Below, piece after piece: positions 24,601 to 29,350 of a stretch of DNA of 64,000 nucleotides. This DNA comes from Achatina immaculata. Its lineage: Eukaryota > Mollusca > Gastropoda > Stylommatophora > Achatinidae. Both the position numbers and the translations under genes were made by a program. Positions within the stretch are counted from its first letter, which is position 1. Every line of letters begins with the position of its first letter. The notes beneath the pieces were generated by a model. That model searched no databases, was not told the origin of the DNA, and saw only the letters and a list, made by a program, of their open reading frames with translations. The stretch is from the NCBI GenBank assembly GCA_009760885.1, contig CM019713.1:5152996-5216995 (forward strand), given 5' to 3'.

Positions 24601-26019
24601 CGTGTGTATACAGATGGATCTGCACATAATGCTATAAAAAATGGTGGGGCAGGAGCATATATTGAATATCCAAACAACACCATTGACAAGATTTCCATAC
24701 CCACTGGTAAATACTGCAACAACTTTGATGCAGAAGTTAGGGCAATTATTGCTGCAGTTGAAAAACTATCAGACTCCAGAATTGATACATGTCCTGTAGT
24801 AATTCTCACAGATGCAAGATCAGTACTGGAGGCTCTTCAGTGCAACAAACTACCAGACCTTAAGGATGCCTTGTCAAAAATTGGCTTACAACATGGAGTC
24901 ACTTTGCAGTGGATTCCCTCCCACTGTGGGATACCAGGCAATGAGAAAGCTGACCATCTGGCCAAAGAGGGCACTGAAATGGAGCAACCAGACATACCAG
25001 TCACCTATAATCAGAAGAAACAATCAGAGAATACCAAAACAAGCTATCAAGTGGAGCACAACAGGCCAAAGAAAAAGAGGTCGATCACATAAACTCTAAA
25101 GAGGACACTGTTAAGAGAAGCCAGTTCAGTGGGCATAACATCCCTTGATGAAGTTGAAAGACTCGCCGAGAACAGAAAAACTTGGCAAACAACTTGGCCC
25201 TGTGTGACGTTTTAACGGCATGGGAAGGATGTAACAATGTATGAAGTCTTTGCCATTCATCACAGGAAAACTTTCTGACTTACACTAAAGAAGCTTTGAT
25301 GCCTCTCAGCTTTCATTTATTTGGTCTGTGTCAGTCACTTAATCCAAGAGAAAGATTTAAAATTTGTAAATATTAAGTAAAATGTGCTGGTTCCAAACAC
25401 AAAATGAGTGGACATCAGTTATTCATGCACAAAACCATAAGTCATAACTACCAAAAATTCCTACTGAAAAAAAAGGTTCTGGCAGTTTTTGCATCTGGAA
25501 AAAAGAAAAAGAGGCCGACTTCGAGAGACATAAACAGAACACTGACAAAAGAGGCTAAGATGACTGGCACCAAACCCCTTGATGAGATTGCATTTGTTGT
25601 GAATAGAGATACATAGCAAGGCACGCTGCAATCCCTGTGTGATGCTAGATGTCATGAAAAGGATGTAAGATGTAAGTTAAGTTTTTGCAACCATATCATA
25701 ACCACCAACAACAGAAGCATCAGCTGATCATCATTGCTCTTATCCAAGTTTTTTTTTTTAATGGTCAAAACTGAGCCTTGAGCCACTTTCATGGCTCAAA
25801 TTTTTAAAAAAAAATGTCCCCCAGAAATTTGTACCAAGACCCTAGAATACATTCTTCACAACTTCCGAAATCATGATGACAGAACATTATTTGAAAGAAA
25901 CCAACATACTCCACCAAAAATATAGTGAGCATTATTTTAGATATCTCACCTCCTTTGATGAAGAAGACAAACAACAGCAGCAAGGCTACCCCTACTTGCT
26001 GCCATGTACAGTTTAACAT
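453..26019 (-). CDS. TM7SF3: TM7SF3 orthologue (seven-transmembrane superfamily member 3), gene span, 3' end outside window
   Basis: Split gene with 11 exons on the minus strand: 26019-25950, 23806-23688, 22193-22005, 20587-20433, 14708-14580, 11802-11625, 8267-8181, 4587-4507, 2496-2344, 1655-1558 and 615-453. All junctions are GT-AG and reading phases match throughout, apart from a one-base break inside exon 3. About 474 residues are present; the vertebrate protein is about 570, so roughly 95 C-terminal residues lie off the left edge. Layout seen: signal peptide, a long lumenal or extracellular domain (DPVPGGCN, LSYDVYASF, VTYACDFEKGGC), then hydrophobic helices (VFAVVVCICGVFLLILGH, LFLFGFTFTSLLTYILL, and FFTPFGN between helices). 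These line up in order with human TM7SF3 as I remember it. The vertebrate protein is a multipass membrane protein linked to survival under stress; its molecular activity is not settled. Introns are loaded with transposons. Confidence 0.9.
855..1275 (-). pseudogene. Remnant of an RNase H-bearing LINE
   Basis: On the minus strand, 1278-1042 reads HRAEIIYCQGHVGMRSSEVANHVS in pieces, resembling the last motif of a retroelement RNase H (W-x-PGHVGI-x-GNE-x-AD), followed in another frame by a Cys-rich stretch (VCPECDD). Frames are broken, so this is an old fragment in TM7SF3 intron 10. The match is short and the call is tentative. Confidence 0.35.
1558..1655 (-). CDS. TM7SF3: TM7SF3 exon 10
   Basis: Acceptor CTCATAG|GA and donor GTG|GTAAGT. 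Phase 1 in, 0 out. It encodes GNIWWWDTDLNYSIGFVC...LLMAYTKV, completing the TPFGN motif begun in exon 9 and adding another helix. Confidence 0.88.
1985..2195 (-). repeat. tRNA-derived SINE (type 1), degraded
   Basis: Shares the core CCATTTCTACAGCT-x-GG with the better copies at 42945-43195 and 38395-38605, and ends in a degraded tRNA-like head (ATGAGAG...ACTAATCACTACACC). It lies in TM7SF3 intron 9. Confidence 0.5.
2344..2496 (-). CDS. TM7SF3: TM7SF3 exon 9: two transmembrane helices
   Basis: Acceptor TTATCAG|TA and donor TTCG|GTAAGA. Phase 1 in, 1 out. It encodes KLPVAATLGVVGGCLWVAS...CAGYLVTSVLFFTPFG. The GSVGG-like turn and the FFTPFG ending are close to the vertebrate sequence. Confidence 0.9.
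2600..3540. other. Intron sequence, nothing recognised
   Basis: AT-rich intron of TM7SF3 with no exon, element ends or tandem repeat that I can support. Confidence 0.5.
3671..4362 (-). mobile_element. TTAA-type MITE, copy F3
   Basis: Non-coding element of about 690 bp, the reverse of the copies at 8413-9102 and 38698-39378. The right end reads ACGGGAAGAGTTAA and the left end TCTTTCTGTGCC. The left TTAA has decayed to CTTC. TTAA duplication and ends starting CTCTTTcCGTGCC fit a piggyBac-related, non-autonomous family. Confidence 0.7.
4507..4587 (-). CDS. TM7SF3: TM7SF3 exon 8: transmembrane helix
   Basis: Acceptor TTTTCAG|TG and donor TCAT|GTAAGG. Phase 1 in, 1 out, 81 bp. It encodes MLFLFGFTFTSLLTYILL then SLPHTMGDS, filling the segment expected between exons 7 and 9. 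It is too short to stand out as an open frame and was found by phase and family order. Confidence 0.82.
5600..6644 (-). pseudogene. Mariner transposase, frame-broken
   Basis: Read on the minus strand from about 6644 or 6623 (MASLTIEMDRV...). First the helix-turn-helix region (DRSTVSRWVQRIKE), then VTGDETWVHHFEPETKRQ with the first catalytic Asp, ILVDVMPRGETINSQAY, LLHDSARLRTSHH with the second Asp, and YSPDFAPSDFHLFGPLK with the third: the D,D34D arrangement of mariner transposases. All three Asp are visible, but the sequence shifts frame at least three times (the pieces end near 6213, 5967 and 5605) and has an in-frame stop, so no working enzyme can be made. Confidence 0.85.
6704..8075 (+). 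mobile_element. GAA-tailed non-coding retroposon with hairpin
   Basis: A 1372-bp insertion in the mariner element, flanked by an 11-bp target duplication TATGCTACTAT (6693-6703 and 8076-8086), with a (GAA)n tail. It holds about four diverged repeats of a block containing CACGGCACCTCT...GGTCGG (6975-7545), two repeats of a block with CTACCTCTCACCCGGCGG (7670-7840), and near the 3' end a perfect hairpin GTGGTCC-TTTCGG-GGACCAC. No open frame has recognisable similarity. A truncated copy lies at 59607-59862. It is a SINE-like element or the 3' part of an unknown LINE. Confidence 0.75.
8181..8267 (-). CDS. TM7SF3: TM7SF3 exon 7: first transmembrane helix
   Basis: Acceptor CTGAAG|GT and donor ACTA|GTAAGT. 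Phase 1 in, 1 out. It encodes SALEIVFAVVVCICGVFLLILGHAYFKT in pieces: a hydrophobic helix followed by GHAYFKT, matching the GHRFWKT segment of the family. Confidence 0.88.
8329..9544 (+). mobile_element. Non-autonomous mariner copy, carrying a nested MITE
   Basis: Ends CGAGGGTCATATCGAAAG (8329) and, reversed, CAAGGGTCATACCAAAAG (9544), flanked by TA. The core at 9107-9470 keeps a transposase N-terminal remnant (EIPAAEIHQRLQLACGD-like) and then jumps to a 3' part, so most of the gene is deleted. It is related to the copy at 52001-52992 and is interrupted by the MITE at 8413-9102. Confidence 0.82.
8413..9102 (+). mobile_element. TTAA-type MITE, copy F1
   Basis: A 690-bp element flanked by TTAA (8409-8412 and 9103-9106). 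Ends are CTCTTTGCGTGC and, reversed, CTATTCCCGTGC. The site without the insert can be read in the related mariner at 52079-52082, which has a single TTAA in the same surroundings, so the boundaries are exact. No coding capacity was recognised. Confidence 0.87.
9800..11232 (+). pseudogene. Family A LINE (RTE-like), truncated, reverse transcriptase remnant
   Basis: Aligns with 17284-18856 of the longer copy. It reads the reverse transcriptase core (IDYSKASDCVQHQKLWEIM, INGETTTWFDIKQGVRQ, EIRYADDTVLLSTTQ with the YADD active site) and the C-terminal domain ([55 protein letters not shown]). An internal deletion near 10080 and several frame breaks make it inactive. It is in TM7SF3 intron 6. Confidence 0.88.
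11625..11802 (-). CDS. TM7SF3: TM7SF3 exon 6
   Basis: Acceptor TTCGCAG|GTG and donor GACA|GTATGG. Phase 0 in, 1 out. It encodes the end of the ectodomain, including ALYAVIVTRSDTGKQAAYV and TYACDFEKGGCT with its conserved cysteines. The frame stays open past the donor, but splicing at GTATGG restores the join to the first transmembrane helix in exon 7. Confidence 0.88.
12643..12945 (-). repeat. 31-bp tandem repeat, tail of the Penelope-like element
   Basis: About ten units of roughly 31 bp, core GGTAGACAGAGGTGTATGG then TTCTAGTAATAA. Variants such as AGAAAGAGGTGCATGG recur 124 bp apart, a four-unit higher-order repeat. The same unit appears inverted at 13895-14030. Confidence 0.85.
13430..13745 (-). 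pseudogene. GIY-YIG endonuclease domain of a Penelope-like element
   Basis: Minus strand reads NVIYAIICNRCDMKYIGKIG then LHLGGHFHQHLNDISRRT and a stop at about 13598; further homology follows in other frames (the LIFQAG...PPGIN-type ending is clearer in the 41.5-kb copy). The C-x2-C pair between the two Tyr motifs and the H-x2-H-L ending fit the GIY-YIG domain of Penelope-like retroelements. The usual catalytic Arg position holds Gly, so the domain is probably dead. Confidence 0.7.
13746..13816 (-). pseudogene. Captured copy of TM7SF3 exon 5 (first half) with its 3' splice site
   Basis: 71 bp matching 14644-14714 with about three differences. It keeps TTACAG|GTGAGA and reads VRNTLSYDVYASFAQQRD in the same phase as exon 5, then runs without a stop into the GIY-YIG frame (LLLPYSLTSGNVIYAII). 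If spliced, it would give a chimeric, prematurely ended TM7SF3. Its upstream tract is purine-rich (GAAAGTAAGATGATATTTACAG), so the acceptor is probably weak. Confidence 0.83.
13818..14035 (+). repeat. Inverted copy of the Penelope-like 3' region
   Basis: Plus-strand TTCTTATTCTCTGCCATTTG... followed by units ACCATACACCTCTGTCTACC, which are the reverse of 13005-12643. With the minus-strand copy it makes a long interrupted palindrome around the captured exon. Confidence 0.8.
14130..14500. other. Intron sequence, nothing recognised
   Basis: Short ATC-rich run at 14138-14150, otherwise no element or exon that I can support. It sits between the Penelope-like insertion and TM7SF3 exon 5. Confidence 0.45.
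14580..14708 (-). CDS. TM7SF3: TM7SF3 exon 5 (source of the captured copy at 13746-13816)
   Basis: Acceptor TTACAG|GTGAGA and donor AAT|GTAAGT. Phase 0 on both sides, 43 codons: VRNTLSYDVYASFVQQRD...NGIN. Its first 63 bp plus a few bases of the upstream intron are repeated about 0.9 kb downstream inside a Penelope-like insertion. Confidence 0.9.
15240..15300. repeat. GA-rich low-complexity tract
   Basis: Purine-only stretch with runs of G (15250-15259) and GAGAGA. The open frames across it are low-complexity artefacts. Confidence 0.7.
15503..18866 (+). mobile_element. Family A LINE, RTE-like, near full length
   Basis: About 3.36 kb in TM7SF3 intron 4, opposite to the gene. The 5' end starts at CGGTTAGCGGGGTAGGGG; the 3' end is a (GAAT)n tail at 18850-18866. 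A probable short target duplication AAGCTTAA is seen at 15495-15502 and just after the tail. Order of parts: 5' leader, endonuclease, reverse transcriptase, C-terminal domain. Truncated relatives are at 9800, 19187, 26766, 31365, 38026, 44697 and 60277. The endonuclease-first layout and simple-repeat tail suggest the RTE clade; the clade was not tested. Confidence 0.85.
15762..18856 (+). pseudogene. Endonuclease/reverse transcriptase polyprotein of family A LINE, broken in three places
   Basis: Endonuclease part: RVGTWNVRSMYEGKYQVIS, ILGICEHRW, IVFIMGDFNAKIG, NQIDYILV and DTDHELLIADM, the usual metal-binding and catalytic motifs of an APE-type nuclease. Reverse transcriptase part: PLPKKGNLKLCTNYRT, VNMVQAGFRQGRGSRDHIF, SFMDYSKVFDCV, KQGVRQGCILSPYLFNLY and RYADDTVLLS. 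C-terminal part: [13 protein letters not shown] and [19 protein letters not shown]. The frame is broken by a TAG at 16284-16286, a stop and shift at about 17132, and an extra A in the poly-A at about 17825 (seven A where the 10.2-kb copy has six). These few lesions point to a fairly young copy. Confidence 0.87.
19187..19462 (+). mobile_element. Family A LINE 3' fragment
   Basis: Contains the last 84 codons of the polyprotein ([21 protein letters not shown]...AKFRKGHANE) in one open frame, then (GAAT)n. Nearly identical to the end of the 15.5-18.9 kb copy. The possible target duplication is only about seven bases (AGCATTT). Confidence 0.85.
19480..19730 (-). repeat. SINE, type 2
   Basis: Shares GCCAG-x-ACCTGTCCTC, the AACCCCAGGTA-CCCATTTTTTG-type core and CTGATCAGCAGG with 55235-55425. 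On the minus strand it starts with a tRNA-like box (GGTGGTTTATGGTTAGTCCA). It follows directly on the family A LINE fragment. Confidence 0.65.
20273..20357. repeat. 23-bp tandem repeat
   Basis: Just under four units of CTCAAATAAAAAACACTGAA plus ATC, lying about 75 bp downstream of TM7SF3 exon 4 in intron 4. Confidence 0.85.
20433..20587 (-). CDS. TM7SF3: TM7SF3 exon 4
   Basis: Acceptor TTACAAG|AT and donor ACA|GTAAGT. Phase 1 in, 0 out. It encodes DPVPGGCNQVFNIEIDP...LPDCENAT, which carries the DPVPGGCN motif of the TM7SF3 ectodomain. Confidence 0.9.
21640..21985 (-). repeat. tRNA-derived SINE (type 1 relative)
   Basis: On the minus strand a tRNA-like head reads TGGCTGACTGAGTGGTTAGG with GGTCCAAGTCCC further on. 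The body (GGCACATGAAAGTGTGATA..., TTTCTCTGGTA) matches 48055-48245. It lies in TM7SF3 intron 3. Confidence 0.65.
22005..22193 (-). CDS. TM7SF3: TM7SF3 exon 3, with an apparent one-base deletion
   Basis: Acceptor TCCACAG|GTTCAC and donor GATG|GTTAGT. The exon is 189 bp, but a phase 0 entry and phase 1 exit need a length of 3n+1. The first part reads VHTQRYNLSLSTRPQFF...SSVGMTN and then meets TAG near 22095. The rest reads well in another frame (LLAQGQTQLVWYVLATNSN...YTQDG), and both parts match the vertebrate family on either side. One missing base around 22089-22112 explains it: an assembly or sequencing indel, or a real inactivating allele. Confidence 0.8.
22875..22985 (-). repeat. tRNA-derived SINE, type 3
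   Basis: Minus strand: AAGATGGTTGAATGGATAGTG resembles a polymerase III A box, and GGTCCGAATCAC a B box, about 50 bp apart. The plus-strand relative at 23284-23400 has GATGGCCGAGTGGATAGC. Confidence 0.6.
23284..23410 (+). repeat. tRNA-derived SINE, type 3
   Basis: GATGGCCGAGTGGATAGCAC (A box) and CAGTTAGAGTCCTA (B box-like), with TTTCTTGTGGCTAGG between, as in the inverted copy at 22875-22985. It is not a functional tRNA: it cannot fold to a full cloverleaf with an anticodon arm that I can recognise. Confidence 0.6.
23688..23806 (-). CDS. TM7SF3: TM7SF3 exon 2
   Basis: Acceptor AACACAG|AC and donor CCAG|GTGGGA. Phase 1 in, phase 0 out. It encodes an N-terminal ectodomain segment (DCMQFHLTPGLPLKI... 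SSDALFAVVQ) that precedes the VHTQ segment of exon 3, as in the vertebrate protein. Confidence 0.85.
23941..25092 (+). pseudogene. Chimeric LINE ORF: RT thumb plus RNase H joined to family B LINE tail
   Basis: One open frame of 383 codons with no stop. The first part is the end of a reverse transcriptase (TLDSKLTWKQHINSAEAKAR, YQQSILPHLEYGSTSWC, VQNQSLRIITGAMRSTP), typical of I/Nimb-like LINEs. A complete RNase H follows: VYTDGSAHNAIKNGGAGAY (first Asp), NNFDAEVRAI (Glu), ILTDARSVLEAL (Asp) and QWIPSHCGIPGNEKADHLA (His, Asp). From about 25010 the sequence changes to the 3' end of family B LINE (KKQSENTKTSYQVEHNRPKK). Missing its 5' part, it is a dead fragment in TM7SF3 intron 1, though its RNase H looks intact. 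Confidence 0.85.
25011..25250 (+). mobile_element. Family B LINE 3' end
   Basis: GAAGAAACAATCAGAGAAT... through CTTGATGAAGTTGAAAGACT, GTGACGTTTTAACGGCA and GGAAGGATGTAAC, the 3' end shared with 36700-36945, 37770-38000 and 50870-51075. Confidence 0.82.
25497..25680 (+). mobile_element. Family B LINE 3' fragment, diverged
   Basis: AAGAAAAAGAGGCCGACTTC...CTTGATGAGATTG...AAGGATGTAAGATGTAAG shows a diverged version of the family B tail with its GATGTAAGAT end. Confidence 0.7.
25950..26019 (-). CDS. TM7SF3: TM7SF3 exon 1: start codon and signal peptide
   Basis: The ATG at 26019-26017 sits in the context GCCAACATGT and opens MLNCTWQQ followed by a hydrophobic core (VALLLLFVFF), a typical signal peptide. 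Another in-frame Met lies 16 codons upstream (26067), but starting there would bury the signal peptide, so the later Met is preferred. The donor is GGAG|GTGAGA, phase 1. Confidence 0.8.
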
Positions 26020-26765
26020 GTTGGCATAGGCAAAGGGCAAGAGAGCTGCTTCAAAGTGACTTATCAATGCTTCAGTGCTTTCCCGTTTACATACTGTTCA
26101 AGCCAACCATTCCTTTAATTCTGTTGTGAAAAGAGTACAAGACAGACCTGAAAGCTAAGATCATGAAGCATTTAACAAGTAATGGCTATAAAAATACTAT
26201 ATCTAATATGGTGACAAACACTGTAATTTTGTTTTAGTACCCAGACATTTTTTTTTTCTTTCTTCTAAACTTTCATTTCAGTTGGGTTATATTTTTTTAA
26301 ATAATGCCATCATTAATACCTTGGAATTAACTGTTAAAATTTACAAACCTGCTGTGTTCAACTCCTTTATAATCATCCTAGTTTGGCACTGGTTACATGC
26401 TAATTAAAGAGCACAAATATAATATACATTTTGTCATAAGATATTCTTAGAGGTCTTTGAGGAAAAAAAAAATTTCAACAGTCACAATTTTCAGCAATCA
26501 CAATTTTCAGCTAGTAGTGAACATGCAACACATTTGAACTTCATTACTCAGCTGAGCTTGATGTTGCAAACATGATTTGCTCAACTTTCAAATTCCATGC
26601 TATGAAATTATTTTTGTGCTGAACTTAAGATGCACTTTTTGTTCCAGTTGTTTCCCTTATTCTTAATCTTGTACTTCCTGGCAAGTATTTTACTCAAGTT
26701 AAAGAAGTATTATATAAAATTTTAACAAAAAATTGTAAATGTAACTCATTATCAAATTCACAAAT

Positions 26766-27228
26766 CATTCATTTGCATGTCCCTTGCGGAACTTTGCCTC
26801 CCAAACAGCACTCCAGTAGGCCTCTTGGTTGTGAGCAAGATGGCCTGCTGCTGCTGCGTCCATTTCCAGATCGTCAACGATTTCTTGCAGCCGTCTTCGT
26901 TTTGGTCGTCCTCTTTTTCTTTTTCTCATTATGTATCCTTCCAATACGGTCTTCTCTAAATTATCATGTGTCCAAAATATTTAAGTTTACTCTCTTTAAT
27001 CCTCTTTACTAGCCGGCCTTCTTCAATATTAAGCTCTTGTAGTATAGATATATTTGTTCTTTTCTGTGTCCATGATATTTGGAGAACTCTTCTGTAGTAT
27101 TTACATTCAATGGCATTTATGTGCTTCTCAGCTGTTTTGTTAAGTATCCAGGTCTCACAGGCATATGTTGCGATGGGAAAGATGCATGTCCTTAAAAATC
27201 TTATTTTTGTAGTTCTGTCTGCTCCTCT
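26766..27228 (-). mobile_element. Family A LINE 3' fragment with target duplication
   Basis: Reverse of the last 460 bp of the family (GIVING the C-terminal domain in broken frames), flanked by a 10-bp duplication ATTCACAAAT at 26756-26765 and 27229-27238. A 5'-truncated retrotransposition. Confidence 0.9.
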
Positions 27229-27387
27229 ATTCACAAATATAAATATTAATTTACTGAGACAAATGGAGCACAGCAGTAGCACAGTTGTAGTGAAATGATT
27301 CCTAAGGTAGGGGAAGTGGGTTGAAGATCAGACTCTATTCCAGTGAACCCAGCTGTAAAATTGAGTACCTGATACCTATGTTAGGGA

Positions 27388-27830
27388 ATCATCATCATCA
27401 TCATGTGCCGTGCCGACTGGCGTTGGCTATTATGCTTCTCCAGAGTACACAATCCTTCATGCAGGCCATTGGCTCAGTTGGTGATCTCCTCTCACACCAT
27501 CCCGTCAGACTGTCCAGTATCATTTCTCTTGGTCTTCTTCTTGATCTTCTTCCCTCTATTTTTCCTGTTGTTATAATATTTTCAATGCCCCCTCTTCTCA
27601 TTGCATGTCCAATGAAAGTACATAGTCTTATTTTTTTGACAAGATTTTTTGTCTCTCCAGCTCTTCTCATACATTATTCATTAGTTATTTTTTCTGTCCA
27701 GGGGATTCGCAACATTCTTCTAATAAACCACATTTCTGCTTCTTCCAGTTATTTTTGTGCAGACCTGCATATTGTCCATGATGTTAGGGAAGCTGCATCT
27801 AAAAATAGAGGACATTTGCCTAAAAGATGA
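27388..27830 (-). mobile_element. Family C LINE 3' fragment
   Basis: Minus strand reads [36 protein letters not shown] and SIIANASRHGT, ending in an (ATG)n tail (27389-27403). It is the C-terminal region of a LINE polyprotein, upstream of XRCC4. Confidence 0.8.
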
Positions 27831-28369
27831 GGTGTACCAGAGAACACCATATACACATGTTAGTGTAGTAAAATAAAGAAAAAATTAACTGGATAAATTA
27901 CAATCAGTCACATGTAAATGAGGGACAACATGCATGTGGAGAGAGGGAAGTTGTGACTGAGACTTCTTAACATAATGCAAGTGGAGAATAAAGAAGCCAT
28001 GCTTTTTTCACATAGCAGAAGTGGACAAAGTCTGAAATTTGGCTGTCTTCAGAATCAATAACTGGAGAAACACTGTGAACAACAGAGCATAGTTTTCAAT
28101 TTTGTGCACACTGTGATGACTCAAGTCTGGGGAGAGTAATATGAAGAATGGCAATATTGCTAATCTGGGGAGTAGAACTAGGTATGCAGACTCTGGTAAG
28201 TGGAAGAAAAAAAATAATTTATGGTTTTTTTGTATTCTCATTTATTTTCAGACACATGAAACTTTCTTTTATAACTAGACCAACTTGACACTGAGAAAAG
28301 AAAGGCTGATAGTACAATTATAACTGAACATCTTAATTAGCTATTGGTGACATTCTAATTCTATGTAAG

Positions 28370-28960
28370 TGCCATGCTGTGTGGTGTAGGCGGTCATTTC
28401 TCTCCACAATTCCCTGTCTTTTGCATTGATTTTGAGATCTGCCAGTGACTTTCTTCCTAGCCACACTGACAGCCCATCCAGTAACTTCTCTCTCTGTCTT
28501 CCTCTGTCTCTTCTTCCCTCAATTTTTTCCAGTTACCACAGTGTGTTCCAATTTTCCTCTTCTCAGGAAATGTCCTATAAATCTCGCTTGTCTGCCTCTG
28601 ATCTTTGCTATAATTTGCTTTTTAACTCCTGCCTCTCTTAAGATTTCCTCACTGATTTTCTTGGCTGTCCATGGTACCTTCAACATCCTTCTTATAAACC
28701 CCATTTCCATGGCCTCCATTTCTCGCTGTACTCATATTTATAGACTATGCTTCACACCCATAAAACAGAATTGGCTCGATGTAACATTTAAGTACTCGTA
28801 ATCTTGTTTCCATTGATATGAATCTGTTGCACAAGATGTGTCTCATTTTCTGGAATGCTGACTTGACCTGAGCGCGCCTTATTTTTCATTTCATTGTGAC
28901 ATTTCCCATCAGTTGTTTCTAAGTACTTGAATCTATCAAGTGACTAGCAAGTAACCTTGG
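28370..28960 (-). mobile_element. Family C-related LINE fragment, older
   Basis: Minus strand reads EMGFIRRMLKVPWTAKKISE, ILREAGVKKQI and QARFIGHFLRRGKLEHTVV, the same domain as family C but more diverged. It ends about 240 bp before the XRCC4 start codon. Confidence 0.75.
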
Positions 28961-29139
28961 TGACATTAACGAGTTGTTAAATAACTGGGTCTTCTGAAAC
29001 TTGTTTCCAGTCTTTAATAATGTTTTCAACAGTATTCAGGTTTTAATTTATACAGAACAGTACACATTAAAATCATAAATATACTTTACTCCGAAATCTC
29101 ACCCCTTTCAAACACTCAGGTAAACAACACAAGCAGACG

Positions 29140-29147
29140 ACGGAAGT
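29140..29147 (+). promoter_or_regulatory. Possible ETS-type motif upstream of XRCC4
   Basis: ACGGAAGT lies 52 bp before the XRCC4 ATG in a short stretch richer in CpG than its surroundings. This motif is common in housekeeping promoters without a TATA box, and no TATA box is seen. The match is short and unproven. Confidence 0.3.
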
Positions 29148-29199
29148 TCCTTCTCGGAGATGGGACGCTACTCCTGTCGCATATTTAGCAAACTGTAAA

Positions 29200-29350
29200 A
29201 TGGCACCAGAGAGAATAACGTTCGTGGAAATAGGAACTCATGCAAACCGCGATGGCAGTCGTCTGTTCTTGGAGACAAAATTAAAGGATGAAGGAAAGGA
29301 AGGCTTTACTTTGACAGTTCTTGATGGTGAAAATGTCTGGGAAGGACTGA
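29200..29350 (+). CDS. XRCC4: XRCC4 exon 1
   Basis: The ATG in the context TAAAATGG opens MAPERITFVEIG; it is the first Met of the frame. It ends CTGA|GTGAGT, phase 1. Reading on past the donor gives only a chance open frame into a LINE fragment. Confidence 0.9.

Larger units (their letters stand above)
26020..29199. other. Divergent intergenic region between TM7SF3 and XRCC4
   Basis: Head-to-head spacer of about 3.2 kb. It holds a family A LINE fragment (26766-27228) and two family C fragments (27388-27830 and 28370-28960). The remaining unique DNA (26100-26750, 27850-28370 and 28970-29199) is AT-rich with no gene recognised. Promoters of both genes should be at its two ends. Confidence 0.6.

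Noticed and set aside
23941..25092. Host RNase H1-like gene
   Set aside because: The RNase H follows reverse-transcriptase thumb motifs and ends in a LINE 3' tail; it is retrotransposon-derived.
27321..27830. 169-codon plus-strand open frame
   Set aside because: It is the antisense of a family C LINE fragment.
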